In this document: piece after piece, positions 52,932 to 63,788 of the stretch
How the letters are laid out: each line of letters begins with the position of its first letter
Position numbering within the stretch: the stretch's first letter is position 1
Source: Marsupella aquatica
Lineage: Eukaryota > Marchantiophyta
Length of the DNA stretch: 64,000 bases
Direction of reading: 5' to 3'
Assembly: GCA_973895155.1 (NCBI GenBank)
Contig: OZ316892.1
Coordinates: 17,484,001 to 17,548,000, forward strand
The notes under the pieces: generated by a model
Databases searched by the model: none
The model's input: only the letters and a program-made list of their open reading frames with translations
Told to the model about the DNA's origin: nothing
Made by a program: the position numbers and the translations under genes

Positions 52932-55900
52932 TCAAAGAATAATTTCCTCTAGAACGCTTGCACCCAGCATCTTGTGTGGAAGTACTATGCAATTTACCAC
53001 GACGACCTCGTCCTCCACTGTAACCATTTCACCTGTGGATACACATCAACTCTCAGGTTAGTAACCTCTGAGATGCACATTGCACATCCAAAACATGTCA
53101 GATTGAACAAGCATTGCACATCGAGAACTGTTCAAATATTTCGGATTTGCAAAACCCGCAGAGGTTTCTCACAAGTTTCTCTTTCTGAGTCAGCTGAGCT
53201 CATCAAACTGCGGAAACAAACAGTTTAGCCCATGCAGTGCGATCAGATGATGTACAGTATTGGATCCTTGGTACATAATTACCTAAAATGGCAATGCCCA
53301 GTTTTTGAGTAAAATCGCCACCTCCCTGCATGCGTGAAAACGACCTCAAATGAGAACAAGCCTGCCTTGTTTGTTTCACCGCAGTAAAGTTTACACGAAG
53401 GTCTTCGCGTCTTCGTCACACATTATGTGGAGAACGAGTAAAGAAGAATGGTTGCTGAATTTGGTAGAATCAGCTAAGAGAGTGATATATTGTTACCAGG
53501 GAAGTTGATTCAAAAGAGAGCTGAATGTTTTGGAGAAGACAAGGACGTTCAAAACAGGATGGACTCAGCCAAACTACACAACCTGAACATTTATATCCTA
53601 TCATCTTTGGTCACGAGCACGATTAAATAACTATTCAAGAGCTGACAACTTGCCCATACTCCAAAGCTATCAAGTATTGCAATTACCTTGAGATTGTAAA
53701 TAAGTGAGAGATGGTAGTTATCATTAATGCTTTTTACTTGACTGCGACGAAATTAGCTTTAGGGGCTAAAGAAATCTTCACAGACTTTCAGAAGATTAAT
53801 TGCGCCCACCAGAGTGCACGAAAAAAACAAGACGCTAGAGTAATAGTCATTTCTAGCAATGGGGAAAGAATGATTTGTGACGAGGACAAATGTTTGACCC
53901 GGTCTCGAGAGCTTACTTGTACGCGAGACCATCTGCCTATGATTGATTTCCACCCAACAATAGAATGCATCACAATTGCATTATCCTGCCAGAATTCCCA
54001 CAGGTCAGAAATGAGATCACAAGCCCAAATTAGATCTATCTAAATACCGAAACCGTAAACAAGCAGACAGCATTAAGATGCCAGGATTTCATATGGAATT
54101 TACCATGATTTCCACACCATCTAGAATGATACAGTTAAGGAGCCGGACTCCAGGACCAATCCGTGCGTTAGGAGAAATGGACACATTTGGCCCAATCTGC
54201 GAGACAATTTCAACAAACATCATGAGAATCTTTGCTGGATTTTACTTCCGTCATGACAGATCTCTGTTACCTTGGAGACAAATGAAAGCTAGTAAATGAA
54301 GATAGCCAACAAATTCTTCGACAAGAATTCTGCAATCTCTCTGGTTGCGGAGCTAATGAAAGTAAAAACTGTAAATGCACAATATTTCCCCTCTGTTTCT
54401 GATCTGATCGCAAGTAATTCACAACGAATATCTGACCTGCCCGGTGCGATTTCTAATATTGCATCAAATGTTGTACCGTTTTCAAAGTATCAATTCAAAT
54501 CCCGACCTTGTCATCAATAGATTACAAGAAGATCATACCTTTGAAGTTGGATGAATCTTTGCTGATGGATGAATGAAAACATCACCTACAATATTCTTTC
54601 CTTGGGCTAAGACCCCTGGATTAGTTCTTCGAAATTCCTCAAGATACAGGGAAGAGCATCTAATGGACATCCTGAAGCAATGCATCAAATTTGGTAAGTC
54701 AAAATTCAGGGCGATAAAAGCTTGATAAACAGATTTGAAAGCAACTGGCAACATGAATTTACCACGTCAGACGGGCCAGTTGTAGTAGCGATCCCTCATA
54801 AAAGAACGCCAATGTCATTCGTGTTGCAAATAGAGACTCGAGTACCAGCAGAAGAAGATGCTAATAAATGAGAGAGGACTCACCCGGGTGCTTTGATCTG
54901 TTCCCAAAAGTCTGCGGTTTCGAACGTGTACAGCTGTTTCTTGCCAGCCAGTGGTGTCAAAATGTCTTGATCAAGTCTCACAAAGTCAGATGGAATTGAT
55001 CTGCATGATTGAGATTTGTAACCATAATTACAGACAACTGTTATGAACGCAGCTGTGAAAAAAGCCCTTGACGTTACCAACAAGGATGGTATTATCAATT
55101 TTCACAGTACAACACTGCAGGACAGAACCATGGCATTTTAACGAGACAAATACTGAGAACATCTATGAGAATGGGCATTAAGTTCACGTTTAGAGGAAAC
55201 GCTGACCTCTTCATGTAGTTAATCAGATCATTATGAATTGATGACGAACAAGCACAAACAAACGAGAAGATATGGACTATGCCAGAGTTGATGATGGGTA
55301 TCTAAGACTCACTTTGTCGCGGACTGGAGAGCTTCGAAGCTAGATAAACGTCGCAAAGAAGCTGGTAGAGCACACCAAACCAATGTAAGCACACCAAAAC
55401 CCTACACTAGTGGTAATGGGTATCTATGACTCACTTTGTTGCTGACTGTAGAGCTTCGAGGCTATTTAAACGTCGCAAGACATCTGTTACGACACAGCAG
55501 AAACAGTGGTGAGCAAAAACAAAGGTACCCGGAGCTGCTCCCTTCTGCACACAGTTGGGGGCTGCAATTACCACACAAGTATCCACAACATCAACCTCCA
55601 GTACTCTACATTCCAGCTTTTACTACAAAAATGCAGCAGATGTTTATCTTGCTGCAGGGCCCGTGAGGCTAACCTCTGTCTACCCGAGATGTTGACACGT
55701 TTGCAATGGCCTTGAATATCTCCGGTGTGAAAATATAGACTCCACAGTTTATGTGGTCACTCACCTGAACAGTAAATTCCAATCAAAGGAGAGAACCAGA
55801 AAATGCTATTGGCTGAATTACTATGATAACAGTAGTACGGAAGGAATTATCAGGGCAAGATGACAAATGCAGGAAAAGCAGAGAGAAATTAGTATAGAGG

Positions 55901-58515
55901 TCTTACAAAAGTCTCTGGTTTCTCTGCGTAATGAAGCAGCTCCTGGGTATCTGGATCAGCCACCAGTTCTCCAAACTGACTAGCGAAGTCTGCTGAAACC
56001 TGAGAAAGAAAGGAATGTCATCAGATTTACAGGAAATAAAAGTAGAGAATGATCAAAAGGGTGAGACGTGGAAGTTCCTCCCCACCAATCCATAGACCGG
56101 TAAATACCAAGAGCAGTTACCTTTTTCACTAAAAGGGTGCCAATTCCACCAAAAGACCGGTGTGCAGCTGCAATCAAGTAACCACATAGCGGTGTAAGAT
56201 GTATTAAAGAATAGTTCAATGGCACAAGCTTAGATTAGGGCCATACAGAGGACATCGAAACTTCATGCATATTCTGGGAAGATTTTCCTTAAACCACCAC
56301 TGTCCATATAAAAGGAGAAGTGTCCAATACTTTTCACTTTTTCACATTTCTCCACAATTTCAGGAAAATGGTACTAAAAATGGTAAAACCTGCTGGATCC
56401 AGGTTTTGTCATGGACAATGGCGCTTTAAATGGTTATTAACGGAGGCGTGATAAACAAGATACGAATTCGGACAGAACAATTAAATACCCAGCATTTCTT
56501 GGAGCGGAAAGCTGCAGCAAACATCACAGTTTAAGACAATGATATCTTCCTGGAACAACCACGCACAACGATTAGCACATTTGCGGCCCGCAACTTTATA
56601 CTAAATTTCTTGTTATAGAAGAGATCGTAGTCATTTCTTGTTGTAGATTATGACAGGTAAACACATTCAATTTGCCCAACTACGTACTGCCAAGGATGCC
56701 AAGGAAACTAGAAAACATTGTACCTCAAAAACGTGTACTCCTCATATGTCCACGTAAACCAGCAGCATCTACTATCCATCTGAACCCCTACAAAAGCATG
56801 TCTAAACATAGAGTAAACAGCATGGATAGTGATCCTTACTGGGCTATCCTCGAGGATGAGATCTTTGAAACTGTAAAGACCACCTGCTGACCCGTGTGGT
56901 CGGTCTTCACGCAAATATCTGTAATATGCAACAAATGGTAGCATTACCATGATTGATGTTGCAGTCAAATCCTACGCAATATCATAGTTTGCGAGAGAAC
57001 ATATTGCTGGCAATTCTGCAGATGAAGATAGAATGAAATTTTATGAAATCAACCTCCTTTGATTGCAATATGGGACGAGTAGCAAGCTTTAGACTGGATA
57101 GAGCACGAAACCTCCACATGCTATACGACACTTGTAAGCCAAACTATAAAAAAGATAGATATGTTCGTCTGAAAGGTAGGGAACTTGATTGAACTCTTTT
57201 TCAGTTTGTACCTCACTGGAATCTGGAGCTCAGTGGAGATGGTGGAGCAGTAGAGGGAAAAGTCCCTTTCTTCATAAAAGCCTATCAAGTAAATGTGGGC
57301 CAGGTTCGGTATCTGTTCCCAACATTCAGAGCGAACTCGTGAAGATTCTAAGTACCTTACAGGCCGTGCTTTGTTCAATGAAAAGCATTGAATCGTACAC
57401 ATAAAACATGCTATTAACGAACAAAACATGACACAAATTTGTGAGGATGCACTAATATTAAACAACCCTAAACTGGGAAGCCACAACTTGGTAATATACT
57501 GATATCGATAACGCCAGGGGCAAACTACGACAAACACTCGCTGTTTATTGATGGTTAGACAGGTAAAGGAATTATTAAGGGTAGATCATTTGCAGGAGGG
57601 GAAATTCCGATAGATTGGGAGAGCAGTTCCCTGGATGACCACAAATGAAATCTCAACCACGAAACTCAGGAGGCTTTAGTCCTCACCTTAGACATGTAAG
57701 AAAGGAAACGAATTAGCACAAGGTGCACATAGGAAATCAGAGTTGATTAGGAGGGAGGGACACACCTTCTTGCAGGAGAGAACGGGATGGTGGAGCATTG
57801 GCTGCCCTGCAAGTGGGAAGAGAGGTTTGGGGATGTTGAAGGAAAGAGGTCGAAAGCGAGTACCTGCAATATTAAGATGAAGTTAAAGATGAGTAAGGCC
57901 AGGGTTGATTCATATCATCACGGATCCTGTTTATCCGAGAAGGTGATTTATGTTTATCTAAAAATTCATATCGGAAACCGGTCTTCGCTTGGGGTGTCCA
58001 GAGGTTTCACAATACGCTTTCAATTTCTGCACAAGGTCACCTTTGTGTGTTTTCTTTAACATCGGGAAAGTTCGTAAGAAGAGTACTTATGGTGTTTACA
58101 CAGGGAAGTCAACGGTAGACATGCTGTTAGTATCATTCCCTATCTAGTCCCCGCAGTCCAAGGCACAAAACCTATGGCCAGAAGGCTACAACATATACTG
58201 CATAATGGTTAGCCTCTGCTTCATTATCCACTAACTCCCATCAAGGAAATTGCAGTACAACCTCACAAATTGCACCATAAACATGGCATATCTTCTCTGC
58301 CCCACTGAGCCCCATGGGCCCACGCCTCTCATGCGCGGAATCCACAATAATTCATTTGTGCAGGTTCTTCCTTCCTCCACCAAAAATCAGAGAATCTCAT
58401 GGAAGTAGAAAGAAGCTCCAGCGGAATATGAAATAGTACCTTTCGTAGGCCCTCCGACCATAACCACTGCCACCGTCTTCCCCGTCGAGCCATTGGTAGG
58501 AACGTCGGGACCCAT
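52932..58515 (-). CDS. KJC1: Mannose-1-phosphate guanylyltransferase alpha-like (KJC1/GMPPA)
   Basis: Subunit that supports GDP-mannose synthesis, the precursor of ascorbate, glycans and GPI anchors. In Arabidopsis, KJC proteins stimulate the VTC1 pyrophosphorylase. Exons: 58440-58515, 57766-57863, 57212-57312, 56840-56918, 56489-56549, 56121-56167, 55907-55999, 55674-55764, then one of 55435-55483 or 55313-55361, then 54884-55000, 54539-54671, 54104-54196, 53917-53985, 53283-53325 and 52932-53032. This gives 416 aa; Arabidopsis KJC1 is about 415. Motifs: [127 protein letters not shown] and [11 protein letters not shown] left-handed beta-helix follows ([36 protein letters not shown]), ending EEIIL. 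All phases join. An acceptor-like CCTTCCAAG just before the ATG suggests a leader intron. Confidence 0.93.
55313..55361 (-). other. GMPPA exon 9, copy A (downstream in the transcript)
   Basis: 49 nt, between acceptor GTGCTCTACCAG and donor GTGAGTC. It encodes [17 protein letters not shown], which is closer to the plant family pattern ([14 protein letters not shown]) than copy B. Phase in and out are the same as copy B. The duplicated unit is 122 bp long and includes intron sequence after the donor (GATACCCAT in both copies). Confidence 0.85.
55435..55483 (-). other. GMPPA exon 9, copy B (upstream in the transcript)
   Basis: 49 nt, between acceptor TGTCGTAACAG and donor GTGAGTC. After the G left by exon 8 (which ends AGA G at 55674), it encodes [17 protein letters not shown] and leaves two bases, AA, completed by the A of the next exon. 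It differs from copy A at about ten exon positions. Intron lengths: 190 nt from exon 8, and 73 nt to copy A. Confidence 0.8.
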
Positions 58516-61500
58516 TGCGATTGTCTTGGAAGGCCCCAGAAGAAGTCGAATACAAGAATGGAATAGTAAGGAGGATGAAAATATATTCGTTTCTTTCAAG
58601 ACAGAATAACAAGCTTCTCCTCCTGCTGATGTTCCTCTGGGGCTGGTACACTTCACTGCTGAGTGCCAGTTAACTTAATACAACAAAACTCTTTTCTCTA
58701 TGCATCCCAACCATGACGGTAGTGCACAGATTTGCTGGACCTTATCCTTCCTTCTGTACCAGACAATTTCGTGGGGGAAAATTTCTGTTAGAAACTGTGA
58801 TAGAAATACAGTTCTCCAATTCATGCTCTGCGTCTCAATACCTTCTAGGCACGTAACCCTCCAAATGCACTCATTCCCTCCCCTAAAGAGCCCTTGCCTT
58901 TATTAGTTCTGCGTCCCTTGACAGTCCTCCAGTTACACTCTCTACTTTGACGCCAGTTCTTTGAACTGTACTGAATTCACCTGAAGGTTCGAATGGCTTT
59001 CCCAAGACATACACATCCTCTAGCTTTCATCTTCTCGACCTTCACTTCAGTTGGATTAAATCTCAGACAGAAAGAACGAATTGATATCTCTATTTACGGC
59101 AAAGCACAACGGCGACAAAGAAAGAGGGGACATGAGTAAGGAGATCTATGTATAGGAAGACTGATCAGGATGCAAAAGCGCTTAGTTCTAACATTCTTTG
59201 CTCGGAAGAATAATGTCTGGTAAGTAAAGCCTGACTCATGCTTAAAGTCTTTTACATCTCGAATCCGAGATCCAGACAAGCTTAGAACAACACCTCCCGG
59301 CTCCCATACTACAGCACTGCAATCATGGATCACTCCATCTTGAAGTAGTCGCGTGTTTGTGACTTCTCGACACGCAGATCAGGATATCACTCATTTACCT
59401 GTCTTCTTCGTTACTATTATGATGCGCGGAAAGGGCTCAGCCCGAAGAAATCAACTGGTTTGCTCTATCATCCTCATTACTGTACGACGGTGGTCGCGTA
59501 AACAGCCCTAGGAGAACTTGTGTGCCAGGACAGTCACATCACCTGCTTGCTTTAATTCCTTTCTTCCTCACATTACAATAATACAAAGCTATAAGAACGA
59601 GCCAGTAAAGTGCAACACATTCAAAGGTAGATCACATTCAGAAAGGAGACCTGCAGCTCTGGTTCGTCCCGGCTGACTAGAATTATAATCTAAAAAAAAT
59701 TATTGCCCCGATGAACTACTCTGGACAATTTTTGATGTGCAACTTTTCGAATCCGGATCACAGTTTGACAGTTCTACCTCTCCTTGTCCGTCTTCTTTTT
59801 TCATTTCTGCCAGATGAGTGAGGTCCAGTCGCGTAAAGACGACTCAAGAAGGCTCGTCTTTGTCACTAGGAACGACAATGCTGCAAGACCAAAGCCTAAA
59901 ATCAGCCAGGATTCGAAATGATGATCACGATGATAATGCCGTGCCTTAACCTTCGTCATTCTCGTGGTTGTTTGTTTTCAAAAGTCACATCACTGTACTG
60001 CTGATCTTGTTGTTATCTACCACTGGTCAAAATACTTATAGACCAGAATGGAGAGTAAGACATGACCGACAAGGAACGAGAATAGGCGCAGATAGGAGAG
60101 AAAGGTGACAGGGCAAAAAACTCGAGATGCTATAAGTCTAACTGAATAGAAGCGATGTGATCAGGCGCTCAATCATCCGACTGCCCCTACGCATGACCGC
60201 CACCGGGCGCAGTCCGACGAAGGATTGCATTTGAAAGGAAAACCAGTAATCCTTGCGCGAAAGTACTAGAAGTAATATCAGGCTAACAAAATCCTGTGGT
60301 ACCTACTCCATCTCAGAGTGCAAATCGAGCCGATTGTTGCCGCTTCCTATAACGAACGACAACACCAAACCAGAGCAGAGCAAGTCCTCCACACCGAGAT
60401 CTAATGGAGAGAGGCGACGACCCTTCGACGCCACAGGCGAATCCAGATCTAGTGTACCACGGGATACAAATTATCGCTCTCGACACTCAAATCCATTCAG
60501 CACGAACTCAACTAGAATGAATTCTCCCCGACTTCAGGCACAGTGTGTACACGTAAATATGTCTCTTACACGACTTTCGAATGTCTCAATTCTTTTGCAA
60601 GACATGTACAACCAAAATTCAAACTCAAAATCCGATAGTTCTGTACTGATAATTTCTCGTCGGCAAAGAACTCACCCGTTGGCGTGAGTTAGCGGCTTTT
60701 TCGCGAAGTAGCTCCCCTGTGTACTGAGTTGGATTCGAGACACGCAGCCAAGTCATCAAAGTCAGCGACAAAAAGGGCAATAACAGTCCATATACTGTGC
60801 TACTTGTGCGACGTAAAGCTTCATTACTCACCGATTTTGCTCTACTCCGCCACCTCCTCATGCGACCTCTCCTTCCCTTCCGATTCCTTCGTGAGACAAG
60901 TTCTCTCCACTGAATTTATTTCCCTGTGGATCATGTCTTTCCGTGCTAAATTATTAATACCTTGATATGGAATCTAACGGCTGCTGTGTTGCATTCACGT
61001 CCTGGGGAAAACTTCTGACCTTAGATTCTTCTTGTCACGAATCATGGCCTCTCCGAGTTTGGAGCGTGGGAGGAGTCCCTCCTTTTGGGAATAATTCCGT
61101 AAGAATATTCGTGGCCGGTCCGCTTTTCAAGATAAATCAAATGCAAAGACAGGCGAATATGGAACGGTAGGTCGTGGATGGTGCCAGAATGGCGTGTGGT
61201 ATTTACTCACGAAGCAAGCTTGACCTCACGGATTGTTTCATAAATATATCTCTTTCGAGGGAAAAGCTTTGATCTCCATGCGCCTCCTAGTTGGAGACCA
61301 AGGTTCCAACTCGGCAACGCATTGGCACAGGGTATGGGATGAGAACTGAATCCAAATCATTGTGTGCGTTTGCAACGATCTTTGCCTCCTGTTCTGTAAT
61401 TCCCAACTTTGAACCCGCTTTCCGCTTGAATACTCGTTAACATTCGCCTTCCTTAACGACGGTACAGGAGATTTGCAAAGCGTCACTCTGTATAAAAAAA

Positions 61501-61679
61501 TTCTGAACGACAGTCTTGTTTGCAATCCAGTTGACAATCAAGGGATCCTTGTTTAGTACCAGCGGTGGTTTGACACGGAACAATGGCTGACCTAGCAAAT
61601 TTACTGCTGATCAATTAGGTGCACAGATCAATCAATCAGATGTGTGGCCTGTATACAGGGATCCGCCGATTATATGTAA
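58516..61679. other. Spacer, GMPPA leader region and TyrRS 3' region
   Basis: Part of this stretch is probably the GMPPA promoter and leader on the minus strand, and the 61.3-61.68 kb end the TyrRS 3' UTR. Short open frames on both strands (such as 59094-59333 and 60253-60687) have no family match. Apart from the short frame at 59801-59959, nothing suggests a gene. Confidence 0.4.
59801..59959 (-). CDS. Possible 52-aa single-pass membrane microprotein
   Basis: I do not recognise this as a known gene. An ATG frame of 52 codons begins MTKVKARHYHRDHH, has a hydrophobic stretch WLILGFGLAALSFLV at residues 18-32, and ends RDWTSLIWQK. The basic, His-rich start followed by one helix looks like a small tail- or signal-anchored protein, not noise. 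A stop codon lies seven codons upstream, so it would be a complete frame. It may instead be a leader frame of the GMPPA transcript or chance. Confidence 0.25.
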   Translation of the reverse strand: MTKVKARHYHRDHHFESWLILGFGLAALSFLVTKTSLLESSLRDWTSLIWQK

Positions 61680-63338
61680 TTATTGTAGCCGCACAACTAA
61701 TTTGTTCTTCTTGCCGGCTGACAAGAGGAGCATTTTGTCATCCACGAGGTCGACAGCATCTAATGTTTGTCCATCATCTACAACCTTCTCATTATTCAGA
61801 TATAGACCTCCCTGCTTAATAAGCCGTCGAGCAGCTGCCTTACTGGCCTGCAGCTCTGTTTTCACACAAAGATCCACAACAGATACACCCAGCACTTCAG
61901 CCCTGGGAAGGGAACAAGAAGGGATATCTTCAGCAATGGATTCCAGTACTTTGGCATCAAGCTTTGTACTAGCCCCGGGAGCCAAAGCTTGAGTAGCCCT
62001 CTCGGCATCTGCTAGGGCTTCTTCTCCATGAACAAAACGAGTCACCTCTTCTGCTAACCTTCTCTGCGCACTGTTGGGGCTGTACCCTGGCTTCCCCATG
62101 GCCTCCTCAATAGCTTGGATCTCATCTAAATCCACAAATGTGATCATTTTCAGCATCTTTATAACGTCAGAATCAGGGGTGCTGAACAGGTACTGGTAGA
62201 ACTTATAAGGGGAGAGATAAGAGGCAGCCAGCCAGATTGCTCCTCCTTCAGACTTCCCAAACTTTGTCCCATCCGACTTGAGCAGCAGGGGCCAAGTGAG
62301 GCCATGTGCTCCATCCTCATGAAGCAATTTTCTGATCAAATCTGTACCAGCTGTGATGTTTCCCCACTGGTCACTTCCTCCAATTTGCACTGACACCCCT
62401 TCTTCCTTGAACAAATGGACAAAGTCATACCCCTGCAGAAGCTGGTACGTGAACTCCGTGTAGCTCATACCTTCCTCGGAATTCAACCTCCTCTTCACGC
62501 TCTCTTTGGCCATCATGGTTCCCACTCTGGCATACTTCGCCACATCCCGGAGAAAATCCAGTAAGCTGAAATCCTTCCACCAATCGTAGTTGTTTACAAA
62601 AATGGGATCGTGACCTCCTCCTAGAGAATCTTCTTTCTTCAGAATTTGGACCAAGACTGCTCGAATGCCCTCCAGATTCTTCGAGATTGTGTCCTCACTC
62701 ATGACAGGTCTCTCAATTGATTTCCCTGATGGGTCCCCCACCCTGGCTGTAGCTCCACCCATGAGTGCAACGGGGATATGGCCACACCTTTGGAACCATG
62801 AGAGGACAATTATTCCCAGCAAATTCCCAAGATGGAGGCATTCTGCAGTAGGATCAAATCCACAATACACTTTCACCGGCGCAACACCGGGCTTGGAGCA
62901 TGCCACCCTCAGCTCATCTCCGGTGATGGATTCAAGGAGTCCCCTCTCCTCCAGCACGTCAATGACGTTCCTCCCCTCTCGAGGATTGGCGATTGCTCCT
63001 CCTCTCTCTTCGACGGCAATGCTGGCCCTGGCAAATAAGAGCCCCTCAGAAGCGCTAGTAACGGACCTACAATGACGATTTCCACCACCGTTGCGAAGAG
63101 GCGCACCTCTGAAACAAAACTGGCGCCCGGAAGGGCTGCAGTTGTATGTTTGCGCCTTGCCATTCCCCCCAAACCCGCCAACGTGAGCAGGAGATTTGAA
63201 GACTGCTGCGACATGGCTGCCAGAGCTCCACTTCTGTGCAGGGAGATTCATGAAGAAACTCACAACGCGGCTGACTGAGGTCACCACGCACGCCGACGAC
63301 GTGTGTGTTGGCAGAATCCCGAGGCGCTGGCAGGCCAT
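61680..63338 (-). CDS. Tyrosyl-tRNA synthetase, bacterial type, organellar
   Basis: Charges tRNA-Tyr in plastids and mitochondria; cytosolic plant TyrRS is a different type. The frame is one intronless exon of 552 aa. Residues 1 to about 105 are a Ser/Arg-rich transit peptide with no homology. The core follows: VYCGFDPTAECLHLGNLLG (HIGH-type HLGN at 169-172), GGATARVGDPSGKS, QLLQGYDFVHLF, VQIGGSDQWGNITAG (318-331), and the KMSKS-equivalent KFGKS at 359-363. The C-terminal S4 RNA-binding domain lies at about 480-545 (SKAAARRLIKQGGLYLNN). The start is the ATG at 63338; an in-frame Met at residue 30 (MNLPAQKW) could give a second targeting form. It is head to head with tRNA-Leu, 345 bp away. Confidence 0.96.
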   Translation of the reverse strand: MACQRLGILPTHTSSACVVTSVSRVVSFFMNLPAQKWSSGSHVAAVFKSPAHVGGFGGNGKAQTYNCSPSGRQFCFRGAPLRNGGGNRHCRSVTSASEGLLFARASIAVEERGGAIANPREGRNVIDVLEERGLLESITGDELRVACSKPGVAPVKVYCGFDPTAECLHLGNLLGIIVLSWFQRCGHIPVALMGGATARVGDPSGKSIERPVMSEDTISKNLEGIRAVLVQILKKEDSLGGGHDPIFVNNYDWWKDFSLLDFLRDVAKYARVGTMMAKESVKRRLNSEEGMSYTEFTYQLLQGYDFVHLFKEEGVSVQIGGSDQWGNITAGTDLIRKLLHEDGAHGLTWPLLLKSDGTKFGKSEGGAIWLAASYLSPYKFYQYLFSTPDSDVIKMLKMITFVDLDEIQAIEEAMGKPGYSPNSAQRRLAEEVTRFVHGEEALADAERATQALAPGASTKLDAKVLESIAEDIPSCSLPRAEVLGVSVVDLCVKTELQASKAAARRLIKQGGLYLNNEKVVDDGQTLDAVDLVDDKMLLLSAGKKNKLVVRLQ

Positions 63339-63682
63339 GGCTCTCCTCCTCCTCAACGAAAGCACTCCTTTCCCGTGTCACTGGGCAATTTAAGAGTCCA
63401 TGGCGCCCCTAGAAACCTTCGAAATGGAAGAAACCACAGGCATGGTCTATCAGGGATCAACTTGGCACGTTGATCGGAGCTCCATGACCTAGGGTGCAAT
63501 GCGCTCTCAACCAAGAGAACTATTTTCGGGGACTTTAGAAGCTTGACAATTTGCATCTCGAAACCTTGAGAGCTAAACATCATGAATTCCTCGAGAAACT
63601 CGGCAGCGGGAGAAGCTTGAAGAGTTCGTCTAAAGAAATTGAAAGTTTATATGTAAAATGTGTCTCGAGATGGACACTTGAA
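63339..63682 (-). promoter_or_regulatory. TyrRS upstream region
   Basis: A 344-bp spacer between the divergent TyrRS and tRNA-Leu genes. It must hold the TyrRS promoter and leader. No clear TATA box or other element was recognised. Confidence 0.4.
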
Positions 63683-63766
63683 GCTAGCTTGCCCGAGTGG
63701 TCTAAGGGGGGCGACTTAAGATCGCCTATGCATCAGCATGCGTGGGTTCAAACCCCACAGCTAGCA
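63683..63766 (+). tRNA. tRNA-Leu (UAA anticodon)
   Basis: The cloverleaf folds by eye. The acceptor stem is GCTAGCT with AGCTAGC, all seven pairs, plus discriminator A. A-box region TTGCCCGAGTGGTCTAAGG. Anticodon stem GGCGA with TCGCC around loop CTTAAGA, giving anticodon TAA. Long class II variable arm with stem ATGC/GCAT, as expected for leucine. T arm GTGGG TTCAAAC CCCAC. There is no intron. CCA is not encoded, which fits a nuclear gene. Confidence 0.95.
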
Positions 63767-63784
63767 ATGATGGAGACTGTCCCC

Positions 63785-63788
63785 TTTT
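63785..63788 (+). terminator. RNA polymerase III terminator of tRNA-Leu
   Basis: The first T run of four after the tRNA, 19 bases past its end (CCCCTTTTAC). Confidence 0.6.

Noticed and set aside
55529-55544. A 16-nt micro-exon (KGAAP) between GMPPA exons 8 and 9
   Set aside because: It fits in phase, but would leave only a 45-nt intron before copy B. Extending exon 8 to the GTTAGCC donor at 55673 gives VDR, then A/D, matching the family better without a micro-exon.
60625-60861. Possible two-exon gene starting MRRWRSRAKS with a GTGAGT donor
   Set aside because: The next acceptor is only about 37 nt away, too short for a plant intron, and no downstream exon was found.
62665-63075. Plus-strand 136-codon frame opposite TyrRS
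   Set aside because: Shadow of the conserved synthetase coding strand.
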